Part shown: positions 1 through 8,606 of the stretch, in pieces | How positions within the stretch are numbered: position 1 is the stretch's first letter | How the letters are laid out: each line of letters starts with the position of its first letter | From: RGIG1681 sp017467625 | GTDB taxonomy: Bacteria; Bacillota; Clostridia; Christensenellales; UBA1242 | Direction of reading: 5' to 3' | Assembly (NCBI GenBank): GCA_017467625.1 | Contig: JAFUSN010000004.1 | Span: forward strand, 186,001-250,000 | DNA: 64,000 nt | Translations under genes and position numbers: made by a program | The notes under the pieces: generated by a model | The model's input: only the letters and a program-made list of their open reading frames with translations | Databases searched by the model: none | What the model was told of the DNA's origin: nothing

Positions 1-449
1 TTTTTCATAAAGCGTTCAATTATGTTAAGCGTGCTTAAAATTTCAACCGTTGTTCCAGATTTTGAAATTACATTAACTGTAACATCTTTATCTTTAAGCA
101 ATTCAAGTTTTTCATTCAAGTCAAAGTAGTCCATATTCATTCCCACAAAAACAACTTCAACTTTGCTCTTTTTTGAAAGTAGCTCAAGCCCTGACCTTGC
201 CCCTAAATATGAACCACCAATTCCAACAACCAAAAGTGCATCACTGTTTTCCTTTATTTCTTTTGAAAGTTTTAAAATTTTTGAAAACTCTTTTTTATCA
301 TAACAAAGTGGCCAATCAATCCAAGTTGTTCCAGGTGTGTGATCGCCGGAGTGCAAAAAGTCATGAATTTCATTTATCTTTTTTTGGTAGTCCCTTGAAT
401 AGATTTCATAGTCCTTTAATTTACTAAATTCTAAATTTACTTTTAACAT
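1..449 (-). CDS. pgi: Glucose-6-phosphate isomerase, N-terminal part (cut by window edge)
   Basis: Interconverts glucose-6-phosphate and fructose-6-phosphate in the cytoplasm (glycolysis and gluconeogenesis). The reading frame runs off the left edge, so only about 149 residues are visible. They include the sugar-phosphate-binding stretch GIGGSYLGARS near residue 77 and a SKSGTT motif near residue 133, both hallmarks of the PGI family. The ATG at 447-449 follows a strong AGGGGG ribosome-binding site that sits only a few bases from the stop of the upstream sugar kinase. The two genes are therefore probably one transcript supplying the entry steps of glycolysis. The family call is secure; the rest of the protein lies outside the window. 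Confidence 0.95.
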   Translation of the reverse strand, partial: MLKVNLEFSKLKDYEIYSRDYQKKINEIHDFLHSGDHTPGTTWIDWPLCYDKKEFSKILKLSKEIKENSDALLVVGIGGSYLGARSGLELLSKKSKVEVVFVGMNMDYFDLNEKLELLKDKDVTVNVISKSGTTVEILSTLNIIERFMK

Positions 450-458
450 AAGTACCCC

Positions 459-1385
459 CTAAAATAAAAATCTTGCGCCAATAATTCCAGCGTCATTTGT
501 AAATTTTGCAATCTTAATTTCAACTTTTTCATTGCCATGTCTTTTAAACACATGTTCATTTACATATTTTGTAAGTGGCTTTAAAACCACATCTTTTTGT
601 GCTGAAATTGCACCACCAATAATAATAACATCGGGATTAAGAGTGTTAACAATATTAACAATTCCAGTCCCGGCGTATGTAATAAACCGATCAAAAACCT
701 CTTTTGCAGTTTTGTCTTTATCTAAAAACTCAAAAATAGTTTTTCCAGAAATAGACTCTAGTGGGTAAGTGTTGAGAAGTGAGTTTGGATTGTTCTTCAC
801 AGCCTCCTTAGTTTGCCTAATAAGTGCCGCAGTGCTTGCCATGGTTTCATAGCAACCCTCTTCACCGCATGTACATTTAATTCCATTTGAAAATAGTTTC
901 ATGTGGCCAATTTCGCCAGAGTAGTTCACTGGCAACAGGTGGCCGTTAAGCGCAAATCCGCCGCCAACGCCGGTTCCAAAGGTAAACATAAATGCACTTC
1001 CAAAACCCTTTCCTGAACCCAAAATAAGTTCTGCAAGAGTTGCAGCGTCTGCATCGTTTGCAAGTTTGATTGGAACTTTAGTAAACTTTTTCATCTCCAT
1101 TTCAAGTGGATAGTTCGTCAAATTTAAATTTCCTGCAAATTTAACAATTCCATTGGTTGAATCAATCATTCCAGGACAAGCCACTCCAAGCCCCAAGGCT
1201 TTTTTTAATTCAAAGCCCGACGAATTTTCAATGTTTTTCAGCAATATTATTATATTCTCTGCAAGTGAGTTTGTTTTTAAATTGGTGGGACACTTGTCTT
1301 TAAAAAGAATTTTTCCCTTTTCATCAACAACCCCAGCTTTTATGTATGTTCCACCAACATCAACGCAGTAATAAAAATTCTTCAT
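459..1385 (-). CDS. ROK family sugar kinase, probably glucokinase
   Basis: A 308-residue ROK kinase that phosphorylates a hexose, most likely glucose, with ATP. The N-terminal phosphate loop DVGGTYIKAG (about 9-18), the catalytic Asn-Asp pair at 110-111, the glycine-rich FGTGVGGGF (about 136-144), the EIGH motif (158-161) and the zinc ligands Cys171, Cys173 and Cys178 with His161 are all present and in normal order. The start has an AGGAGAATTTC site directly before the ATG. The stop lies 9 bases from the pgi start, which supports glucose as substrate. N-acetylmannosamine kinase or another ROK specificity cannot be excluded from sequence alone. There is no N-terminal DNA-binding domain, so it is an enzyme and not a ROK repressor. 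Confidence 0.9.
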   Translation of the reverse strand: MKNFYYCVDVGGTYIKAGVVDEKGKILFKDKCPTNLKTNSLAENIIILLKNIENSSGFELKKALGLGVACPGMIDSTNGIVKFAGNLNLTNYPLEMEMKKFTKVPIKLANDADAATLAELILGSGKGFGSAFMFTFGTGVGGGFALNGHLLPVNYSGEIGHMKLFSNGIKCTCGEEGCYETMASTAALIRQTKEAVKNNPNSLLNTYPLESISGKTIFEFLDKDKTAKEVFDRFITYAGTGIVNIVNTLNPDVIIIGGAISAQKDVVLKPLTKYVNEHVFKRHGNEKVEIKIAKFTNDAGIIGARFLF

Positions 1386-1445
1386 GAAATTCTCCTAATT
1401 TCATAATAACACAAATTTTGCAAAATTAAAAATTTTTTCCAACAA

Positions 1446-1476
1446 AAAAAGAATTAAACTTATGTTTAATTCTTTT
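1446..1476 (-). terminator. Intrinsic terminator after the LysR gene
   Basis: A stem (AAGAATTAAAC with its complement) closes a four-base loop and is followed on the minus strand by a run of U. It overlaps the stop codon of the LysR gene and separates it from the kinase-pgi unit. Confidence 0.75.
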
Positions 1477-2353
1477 GCATCAAAAATTCAAGGAATTTTT
1501 TAGGGGCATATGAAATCTCATTTGTTAAGTAGCCACAATAAACATCAAGTTTTGGTGTTGAAAAAGCTAAATTAATTTTCTTAAGTTCGCCAGTGGCAAG
1601 GTCTTGGGCAACATAATCTTCTTGAATATACCCAACGCCATTTCCGTCTTTAACAAATTTGATAACAGCATCTGCTGAAGCGGCTTCAATAATTGGATTA
1701 ATTTTAATGTCAACATATGTCGATTTTAAAAGTTTAATTTCTTCAGAAGTTTGAGAAGTAATTATAAGCGGAAGGTTGTTAACGCCTTCAATCCCAAGGG
1801 TTTTTCCGGTGTAAAATTTATCTGTTGCAACAAAACAATGTTCGTATGATTTTATATATGTTGTTTCAACTCTATTTTTTTCTCCAGTAACTGGGCTTGA
1901 ATCAAAAATTATATCAAGGTTTTGAGAAGAGAGCATGTTGTTAAGTTCATTAATTGGTTTGTTTACAATTTCAATTTTAACATTTGGATGTTCTTTTCTA
2001 AACTCTGTTATAATTTTAGAAAGAAAAATAACTGAAATGTAAGCTGGTGCTCCAATTTTAACATAACCTGTGTTTAAGCCCGCCATATCGGTGATTGTGT
2101 GTTCACCCTTCCAAATTGAATTGAATGCACTTGAAATATATTTATAAAGTATATCTGCTTCATTAGTGGCATTCATACCATTTGCCTTTTTGTAAAACAA
2201 TTGAATTCCAAGTTGCTTTTCAAGTTCTTTGATGTTGTGGCTAACTGCTGGTTGTGAAATAAACAATGATTCAGCGGCTCTTGAAATGTTTTGGGTTTCA
2301 TAAACCACCAAAAAACTTTTATATAAATTGTAATTAATATTAGAAAATTGCAT
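1466..2353 (-). CDS. LysR family transcriptional regulator
   Basis: A 295-residue LysR regulator. Residues about 9-68 form the winged helix-turn-helix (SRAAESLFISQPAVSHNI is typical), and residues about 85-295 form the periplasmic-binding-protein-like effector domain. The ATG at 2353 is chosen because it has GAGGATAATT in front. An upstream TTG lies at the predicted transcription start of a near-consensus promoter, so translation is unlikely to begin there. The gene is a monocistronic unit bounded by its own promoter and terminator. No divergent partner gene is present, so the target operon and the effector cannot be named. The family call is firm; function beyond that is not. Confidence 0.9.
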   Translation of the reverse strand: MQFSNINYNLYKSFLVVYETQNISRAAESLFISQPAVSHNIKELEKQLGIQLFYKKANGMNATNEADILYKYISSAFNSIWKGEHTITDMAGLNTGYVKIGAPAYISVIFLSKIITEFRKEHPNVKIEIVNKPINELNNMLSSQNLDIIFDSSPVTGEKNRVETTYIKSYEHCFVATDKFYTGKTLGIEGVNNLPLIITSQTSEEIKLLKSTYVDIKINPIIEAASADAVIKFVKDGNGVGYIQEDYVAQDLATGELKKINLAFSTPKLDVYCGYLTNEISYAPKKFLEFLMQKN

Positions 2354-2381
2354 AATTATCCTCACTTTATAAAACAAATTT

Positions 2382-2410
2382 ATTATAAATCAAAATAATT
2401 ATGATGTCAA
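2382..2410 (-). promoter_or_regulatory. SigmaA-type promoter of the LysR gene
   Basis: TTGACA and TATAAT separated by 17 bases on the minus strand, about 30 bases upstream of the chosen start. Confidence 0.75.
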
Positions 2411-2426
2411 TATTCATAAACAAAAT

Positions 2427-4412
2427 TTATTGATTGTTCTTGTCATCAAAATAAGTTTCAAGTTTTGAAAGAAACTCAGTTTTTTCCGTCCATTCATCGG
2501 CAAGTTTATCAACTGAAATTTGAGTCCTTTCAATTTCTGCTTGAATTTCCATAAGCTTTTTAAAATCGCTAGCAATTTCAGGATTTACAAAGTTTTCATT
2601 TAATTTTTTTAAATTTTCCTCTAATTTTGCAGAATTTTCTTCAATTTTTGCAATTCTTGCTTTAAGTTTATTTTTTTCTTTTGAAGCTAAATATGGTGAC
2701 ATTGTTTTAATTTCATCATCAGAATCTGGCTCGCCATAGTTTTCAGGGTATTCAATTTTTTCTGGTTTCTCTTCAAACAGTGCTTTGTTTAAATCTTTCA
2801 CTTGGCGGGTGTAAGGTTCAGAAAATTCTGTATATGTTCCATTAAAAAATTGAGCGCTATTTTCAGTAAAAACTAAAAGTTTTGTTGCAATTTTTTGAAT
2901 GAAATATCTATCATGTGAAACAAATATAATTGTTCCCGTGTAATTGAGAAGTATGTTTTCAAGTGTTTCCTTTGAAATAATATCCATGTGGTTAGTTGGT
3001 TCGTCTAAAATTAATAGGTTTGGTTTCTTTTCAAAAATTTTTGCAAGTTCAAACCTAACAAGTTCACCACCTGAAAGAGTTTTCATTTCTTTTAACACGT
3101 CTTTTCCTGAAAACAAAAATGCACCCAGGCTCGTTCTAATGTCATTTGATGACAAATCGGGAAAAGCTTTTTGAAATTCATCAAAAATTGTGGTTTTTGA
3201 ATCATATTTTGAAGATAATTGTTCAAAATAAGCAGGTTCAACATTAAACCCAAATTTAAAATGTCCAGAAATAGGTTCAATTTTTCCCATAATTGTTTGA
3301 AGAAAGGTTGATTTTCCAAGTCCATTACCACCAATAATTCCCAGGCGGTCGCCCCTTTGAATTTTGAAATCAATTGTGGCTAGTGGGTTTAAATTTGAAT
3401 AGCCAATAACCAGTTTATTGCAAGTTAAAACATCTGTTCCACTAACAACATTTGGATTTATTTTTGTATGAAAAGGCCTTCCATCGGCCTTTTGTGGTGG
3501 GGGAATAATTTCAAGTTTTTCTAAATATTTGATTCTTGATTGAACCGCATTGGCTTTTGTTGCTTTATATCTAAAGCGCTCAATAAATTCATTAATATCA
3601 GCAATTTCACGCTGTTGCGCTTCATATTTTTTCAAATTTTGTTCATAGTTTGCATTTTTTGTTTCAATAAATTTTGAGTAATTTCCAATATATTTTGTAA
3701 GTTTTTTATACTCAATTTCATAAATAGTGTTAACTGTGTTATCTAAAAATGTTCTATCATGAGAAACAATTAAAACAGCGCCCTTGTAAAGTGAAATATA
3801 TTCTTCAAGCCATGTGACTGCGCGAATGTCTAAATGGTTTGTTGGTTCATCTAAAAGCAAAAGGTCGGGCTTTGAAAGGACGAGTTTAATAAATGCAATT
3901 TTTGTTTTTTGACCGCCAGAAAATTGATTTAAATTTTTGCCCTTGTCATCTTCGCTAAAACCAAAAGATGAAAGTGCTTTGTTGAGTTCTGCAGAATACG
4001 AATATCCTCCAAGCATTTCAAATTGGTCGTGGAGTGAAGAAAATTCGTTGATAAGTGATTCTGAATAATTATTTTCCAATTTTTCCTGTATTTTTTGCAG
4101 TTTATTTTCAATTTTTATAATTTTTTCATAGCACTTCAACATTTCATCCCAAAGTGAAATATTCTCGTTATCAAAAGTCATTTGTTTAAGTGATGAAATT
4201 GTTGGTTTTCCAACAATAGAAAAAACTGGCGGCATGTTGTCTTCTTGATGAAGTTCAATTTCACCAGTCAAAATTTTAAGCAGGGTTGTTTTACCACTGC
4301 CATTTTTACCAATAATTGCAATTTTATCGCCAGTGTTAACTTCAAAATTCACATTTTCAAAAAGTGTTTCACCGCCAAACCCAAAAGTTCCATTAGTAAT
4401 TTTTATCTGCAT
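2427..4412 (-). CDS. ABC-F family ATPase
   Basis: A 661-residue soluble protein with two ABC modules and no membrane segment, the layout of ribosome-acting ABC-F ATPases. Module one has Walker A GKNGSGKTT, signature FSGGQ and Walker B LLLLDEPTNHLD. Module two has GGNGLGKST, LSGGE and LLILDEPTNHMD. Between them lies the interdomain linker, and the C-terminus ends in a charged coiled coil (roughly 585-655). The length and tail resemble the YdiF-like housekeeping group. An antibiotic ribosome-protection role cannot be excluded, because subfamily depends on the linker. The ATG at 4412 has AAGGAAC in front. An upstream TTG overlaps the predicted -35 element and is rejected as a start. Confidence 0.9.
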   Translation of the reverse strand: MQIKITNGTFGFGGETLFENVNFEVNTGDKIAIIGKNGSGKTTLLKILTGEIELHQEDNMPPVFSIVGKPTISSLKQMTFDNENISLWDEMLKCYEKIIKIENKLQKIQEKLENNYSESLINEFSSLHDQFEMLGGYSYSAELNKALSSFGFSEDDKGKNLNQFSGGQKTKIAFIKLVLSKPDLLLLDEPTNHLDIRAVTWLEEYISLYKGAVLIVSHDRTFLDNTVNTIYEIEYKKLTKYIGNYSKFIETKNANYEQNLKKYEAQQREIADINEFIERFRYKATKANAVQSRIKYLEKLEIIPPPQKADGRPFHTKINPNVVSGTDVLTCNKLVIGYSNLNPLATIDFKIQRGDRLGIIGGNGLGKSTFLQTIMGKIEPISGHFKFGFNVEPAYFEQLSSKYDSKTTIFDEFQKAFPDLSSNDIRTSLGAFLFSGKDVLKEMKTLSGGELVRFELAKIFEKKPNLLILDEPTNHMDIISKETLENILLNYTGTIIFVSHDRYFIQKIATKLLVFTENSAQFFNGTYTEFSEPYTRQVKDLNKALFEEKPEKIEYPENYGEPDSDDEIKTMSPYLASKEKNKLKARIAKIEENSAKLEENLKKLNENFVNPEIASDFKKLMEIQAEIERTQISVDKLADEWTEKTEFLSKLETYFDDKNNQ

Positions 4413-4434
4413 ACTTGTTCCTTTATACGCAAAC

Positions 4435-4463
4435 ATTGTATAACAAACTAATTTTTTTCGCAA
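4435..4463 (-). promoter_or_regulatory. Promoter of the ABC-F gene
   Basis: TTGCGA, 17 bases, TACAAT on the minus strand, about 20 bases before the ribosome-binding site. Confidence 0.6.
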
Positions 4464-4524
4464 GTTGTAAATATTGTTTTAAATTATGAAATTGATTCTG
4501 CTTGAAGTGTTTACTAAAAGGCAA

Positions 4525-4549
4525 TAAAAAAAGTAGGTTGAACCTACTT
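4525..4549 (-). terminator. Intrinsic terminator after degV
   Basis: Perfect 9-bp inverted repeat (AAGTAGGTT and complement) with a U-run on the minus strand, just past the DegV stop. Confidence 0.8.
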
Positions 4550-4553
4550 TTAC

Positions 4554-5402
4554 TTATTTATTTCCGCCATCATTGATATAAAGCACTCCCAAAACATGTT
4601 CACCGCAGTGTGAAGTTATTGTTCCACCTGCCGTGGTTTCATAAATTGTTTCAAACCCCGCCGCAACCAGTGCGGTTTTTGCAGCTTCAATCATTTCTGG
4701 AGTTGCGGTTGTGTAAGTTATGAAAGCCACTGATTTATCTGGATTGTTAAATTCTTCAATTGTGTCTTTTGTATATTCTGCAATAACCTTATTCATTTTT
4801 CCACGATATTTTTTTGCTGGTTTCATTTTTCCATCAACAAGTTTAATTTGTGGGCGAAGCCTAAGTAGGTTTGCTCCAAGAAGAGCAATTGCGTTACATC
4901 TTCCGCCCTTGTAAAGGTAATCAAGTCTTTCAACAACAAAACTTGCTTGAACAAAAGGAACTCTTGCTTGAACCATATCGGCAACTTCTTTAGCAGTGTG
5001 TCCAGCATCAATCAATTTTCTTGCATAAAGAACCAATAGACCAATTCCAGTTGAAAGTGATTTTGAATCAACAACAAAAACATTTTTAACGCGTTTTGCA
5101 GCCGCTTCTGCATGTTCCACTGATGAAGTGATTCCACCTGAAAGGGTGATGTGAACAACTGCATCATGAGTTTTTAATAATTTTTCAAAGTACTCAGCAT
5201 AAACATCTTCATTAATTGCACTGGTTTTTGGAAGTTTTTTTGTTCTTTCAACAAATTCGAAAATTCTTTGTGGAATTCCTTCACCATCAACAACTTCTTC
5301 ATCACCTAAAATGATGGTGTATGGAATAACTGAAACTCTGTTTGTTTTAATAAGTTCATTTGAAAGGTCACAGGTAGATTCTGTGGAAAGTGCAATTTTC
5401 AT
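4554..5402 (-). CDS. DegV family fatty-acid-binding protein
   Basis: A 282-residue DegV (FakB-type) protein. In this family the protein binds a fatty acid and presents it to a fatty acid kinase for phosphorylation before use in phospholipid synthesis. The opening STESTCDLS, the TSAIN stretch near residue 90, the ITLSGGITSS stretch near residue 115 and VVDSKSLSTG near residue 150 are family hallmarks of the lipid-binding pocket. It starts at an ATG that overlaps the stop of the upstream gene (ATGA) and carries AAAGGAG in front. The two are therefore translationally coupled. The kinase partner FakA is not in the window. Confidence 0.88.
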   Translation of the reverse strand: MKIALSTESTCDLSNELIKTNRVSVIPYTIILGDEEVVDGEGIPQRIFEFVERTKKLPKTSAINEDVYAEYFEKLLKTHDAVVHITLSGGITSSVEHAEAAAKRVKNVFVVDSKSLSTGIGLLVLYARKLIDAGHTAKEVADMVQARVPFVQASFVVERLDYLYKGGRCNAIALLGANLLRLRPQIKLVDGKMKPAKKYRGKMNKVIAEYTKDTIEEFNNPDKSVAFITYTTATPEMIEAAKTALVAAGFETIYETTAGGTITSHCGEHVLGVLYINDGGNK

Positions 5403-6160
5403 AAATTCTCCTTTATAGCACTGTTAAAATTTTCGGCTTTTGGTTTGTTTGGTGCATTTCTTTCATCTGCCAAAAGTTTATCTTTTAATGCTCTCGCATT
5501 ACAAATTTCTCGTGTTTCGTTTGTAATATCCACTTCAACACTTTTTCCAGTTTCTGCCTCATAAATTTGAAGCGTTTCATATGTAAAAATATAAATGTAG
5601 TTATACCTTTTTTCATATTTTCTTTTATCAAAATTGCGAATTAGGTTTCCAATTGTGGTGGTGTCACAGCCGGCAGATAAATTTATTGCAAAAATAAACA
5701 AGTCATTTTCATCAAATTGTTCGTATTCTTGCAATTTTTTATATTTAATTTCAAGAGTTCTTGCGATTCCTGAAAGTCCTTTTTTGATTGTGCGTTCGCC
5801 CCTTGAACCTAAAACAATTAAATTTCCATGCTTATTCACCCCAATAATACCCTTTAAAATTGTTGGCACATGTGAGGCAAGTCCTTCAATTGACATTTTA
5901 GAACTTGAAGCAAACCGTCTAAACCTTGCAAGCGCATTACGATAAGTGTCCATCAGCGTTGTAACTTCAATGCCAATGCTTGGTGTTGGGTTTGATCCTA
6001 CTTCATGGCGTGATTCAAGCTGAATATCTGGTTTGTCACGAACAACGGCAAATTTAAACTCAGGGCTATACTCTTCCATTAAATATTTGGCATAGCTTTC
6101 ATTAAAACATTTATTATTGATTGCAATTTCGAAATCATTTTTTGTTTGCTGTTCACCCAT
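5399..6160 (-). CDS. Unrecognised protein with a possible PD-(D/E)XK-like nuclease core
   Basis: A 253-residue soluble protein with no confident family. The stretch around residues 44-67 reads PDIQLE, about 16 residues, then GIEVT. This resembles the core of PD-(D/E)XK nucleases, with Asp45 and Glu65 as metal ligands and Thr67 where Lys is usual. The rest alternates strands and helices. It is the first gene of a two-gene unit with the DegV gene, overlapping by four bases. The ATG has no Shine-Dalgarno site; a TATAAT box ends six bases before it, so the transcript may be leaderless. The nuclease suggestion is inference from a short motif only. A function linked to DegV is not evident. Confidence 0.5.
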   Translation of the reverse strand: MGEQQTKNDFEIAINNKCFNESYAKYLMEEYSPEFKFAVVRDKPDIQLESRHEVGSNPTPSIGIEVTTLMDTYRNALARFRRFASSSKMSIEGLASHVPTILKGIIGVNKHGNLIVLGSRGERTIKKGLSGIARTLEIKYKKLQEYEQFDENDLFIFAINLSAGCDTTTIGNLIRNFDKRKYEKRYNYIYIFTYETLQIYEAETGKSVEVDITNETREICNARALKDKLLADERNAPNKPKAENFNSAIKENL

Positions 6161-6166
6161 ATTTTC

Positions 6167-6195
6167 ATTATATCATATATTTTTTAAATGTTAAA
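6167..6195 (-). promoter_or_regulatory. Promoter giving a possibly leaderless transcript
   Basis: TTTAAC, 17 bases, TATAAT on the minus strand. The -10 box ends six bases before the ATG, so transcription should begin at or within the start codon. Confidence 0.5.
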
Positions 6196-6246
6196 CATTT
6201 TTATTTAAATTTTATGCTTGAAAAGAATAGATATGCCGCTTTTAAT

Positions 6247-6275
6247 TTGAAAATTATCATAAAATTTGTTATAAT
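6247..6275 (+). promoter_or_regulatory. Promoter of tex
   Basis: TTGAAA, 17 bases, TATAAT, about 40 bases upstream of the AGAAGGAAA ribosome-binding site. Confidence 0.75.
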
Positions 6276-6324
6276 TAAAAGTGTTAAAAATCAATTTTAA
6301 CTAATACAGTAGAAGGAAATATTT

Positions 6325-8565
6325 ATGGAAATTTATCAGGCACTTGCCAAAGAATTTAATATTCGTGAAGAATATTCAGCAAATCTAATTGCATTACTTG
6401 ATGAGGGAAGCACAGTCCCATTTATTGCGAGATACAGAAAAGAAATGCATGGAAGTTTGGATGATCAAGTTATCCGTAATTTTGCGGATCGTCTTCAATA
6501 TTTAAGAAATTTTGAGGACAGAAAAAAATCAATAATCAAAAATATTGATGAACAGGGAAAACTTACTGATGAAATTGTAAAAAAGCTTGATGAAGCTAAA
6601 ACGCTCACAGAGCTTGAAGATATCTATAGGCCATTTAAACCTAAAAGACAAACAAGGGCAACCATTGCAATTGCAAAGGGGCTTGAACCTTTGGCTGAAA
6701 TTTTTATGGCTCAAAAAGAAGAAGGAAAAACACTTGAAGAACTTGCAGCTCCATTTGTTGATGCTGAAAAAGGTGTTGAAACAATAGAAGATGCCATTGC
6801 TGGAGCAAAAGACATTGTTGCCGAGAAAATTAGTGATGACAGTGATTTAAGAAAAGAACTTAGAGAGTTCATGCAAAAAACATCATTCATTTTATCAACA
6901 ATGAAAAAGCAAAAGGAAGATAAAAAGAAAAAAGAAACGGTTATTGACAACTCAAATAAATATGAAGATAAAGAAGGAAGTGATAAAACTAAAGGAGCTG
7001 AAACCTACGAAGGTTATGATGGCTTTAAACAAGAAGTTGCAAAAATTCCTTCTCATAGAATTCTTGCAATAAACCGTGGTGAAAATGAAGGTTTTTTAAA
7101 GGTTGAGCTTGAGTTTAATGAAGATAAGTGTTTGGAAATTATTGAGAAAAACTACAAGGTGAAAGAAACAATTTTCAAAGAGCTTTTGCTTGAAGTTCAA
7201 AGAGATGCTTTTGAAAGACTTATTGAACCAAGCCTTGAGCGTGAAATTAGAGCAGATTTAACAGATGCAGCTAATGAGCAAGCAATTAAGAACTTTGAAC
7301 TTAACTTAAAGCCACTTTTAATGGAAGCCCCACTTAAAGGGAAAAGAATTTTAGGATTTGACCCAGGATATAGAATGGGTTGCAAACTTGCTGTTATTGA
7401 TGAAAATGGAACAGTGCTTGACACTGCAGTTATTTATCCAACTGAACCATTCAAAAAAATTGATGAATCAAAGCGAATTATGACTGAACTTATTTCAAAA
7501 CACAAAGTTGACGTCATTTCAATTGGAAACGGAACGGCAAGCAAAGAAAGTGAAATTTTTGTTGCGGGTTTAATTAAAACCCTTTCAAGAAAAGTCAGTT
7601 ACGCCGTTGTGAGTGAAGCCGGTGCATCTGTTTATTCAGCAAGCAAACTTGCAGCTGAAGAATTTCCAGATTATAATGTAAATTTAAGAAGTGCAGTTTC
7701 AATTGCAAGGCGTTTGCAAGATCCACTTGCCGAACTTATTAAAATTGATGTTAAATCAATTGGTGTTGGGCAATATCAACACGATATGCCACAAAAAAGG
7801 CTGACAGAAGTTTTGGATGGTGTTGTTGAAGATTGTGTTAACGCAGTTGGTGCAGATGTAAACACGGCAAGTTATTCGCTCTTAAAGCGAATTGCAGGAC
7901 TCAATGAAGGTATTGCAAAAAACATTGTTGCTTATCGTGAAAAAAATGGAGCGTTTAAGCTTAGAAAAGATATTTTAAATGTGCCAAAACTTGGTGAAAA
8001 AGCATTTGAACAATGTGCGGGCTTTTTAAGAGTTGTTGGTGGTGATGAAATTTTAGACAACACTTCAGTTCACCCTGAAAGTTATTCAAGTGCTAAAAAA
8101 CTTTTAAAGATTTTTAAGATGACGGAAGAAGATGTTAAAAACGGAAAGGTTTCAAAACTTCCAGAACTTGTTGAAAGTGCAGGTGAAAACAAAATTGCTG
8201 ACGAACTTGGCGTTGGTGTTCCAACTCTTAATGATATTGTTAGTGAACTTGTTAAACCTGGCCGTGATATTCGTGATGAAGCTGAGCACCTTGAACTTAG
8301 AACCGATGTTCTTGGAATTGAGGATTTAAAGGAAGGAATGATTTTAAACGGAACTGTTCGCAATGTTATTGACTTTGGTGCCTTTGTTGACATTGGTGTT
8401 CATCAAGACGGACTTGTTCACATCAGTGAAATTTGTGACAGGTATATAAAGCACCCAAGTGAAGAACTTACTGTTGGTCAAATAGTAAAAGTTAAAGTTA
8501 TTTCAATTGATCTTGCCAAAAAGAGAATTGGTCTTTCAATTAAAAAGGCAACTAAGGAAGAATAA
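6325..8565 (+). CDS. tex: Tex family RNA-binding transcription accessory protein
   Basis: A 746-residue Tex homologue of normal length. Order of domains: helical Tex N-terminal region (1-190), a YqgF/RNase H-like fold around residues 335-430 (ILGFDPGYRMGCK), a helix-hairpin-helix region around 490-560, and a C-terminal S1 RNA-binding domain at about 652-725 (GMILNGTVRNVIDFGAFVD). A lysine-rich insertion around residues 190-220 (KKQKEDKKKKET) interrupts the N-terminal half and looks like a flexible linker. Tex is a conserved cytoplasmic nucleic-acid-binding factor linked to transcription and ribosome function. The gene stands alone, with a good promoter and a strong terminator. Confidence 0.95.
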   Translation: MEIYQALAKEFNIREEYSANLIALLDEGSTVPFIARYRKEMHGSLDDQVIRNFADRLQYLRNFEDRKKSIIKNIDEQGKLTDEIVKKLDEAKTLTELEDIYRPFKPKRQTRATIAIAKGLEPLAEIFMAQKEEGKTLEELAAPFVDAEKGVETIEDAIAGAKDIVAEKISDDSDLRKELREFMQKTSFILSTMKKQKEDKKKKETVIDNSNKYEDKEGSDKTKGAETYEGYDGFKQEVAKIPSHRILAINRGENEGFLKVELEFNEDKCLEIIEKNYKVKETIFKELLLEVQRDAFERLIEPSLEREIRADLTDAANEQAIKNFELNLKPLLMEAPLKGKRILGFDPGYRMGCKLAVIDENGTVLDTAVIYPTEPFKKIDESKRIMTELISKHKVDVISIGNGTASKESEIFVAGLIKTLSRKVSYAVVSEAGASVYSASKLAAEEFPDYNVNLRSAVSIARRLQDPLAELIKIDVKSIGVGQYQHDMPQKRLTEVLDGVVEDCVNAVGADVNTASYSLLKRIAGLNEGIAKNIVAYREKNGAFKLRKDILNVPKLGEKAFEQCAGFLRVVGGDEILDNTSVHPESYSSAKKLLKIFKMTEEDVKNGKVSKLPELVESAGENKIADELGVGVPTLNDIVSELVKPGRDIRDEAEHLELRTDVLGIEDLKEGMILNGTVRNVIDFGAFVDIGVHQDGLVHISEICDRYIKHPSEELTVGQIVKVKVISIDLAKKRIGLSIKKATKEE

Positions 8566-8566
8566 A

Positions 8567-8596
8567 AAAACAGAGGTTTAAACCTCTGTTTTTATT
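8567..8596. terminator. Bidirectional terminator between tex and pnuC
   Basis: Perfect inverted repeat centred on GGTTTAAACC, flanked by A-runs and T-runs, shared by the convergent tex and pnuC genes. Confidence 0.85.
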
Positions 8597-8606
8597 TTAT
8601 TTTTAT

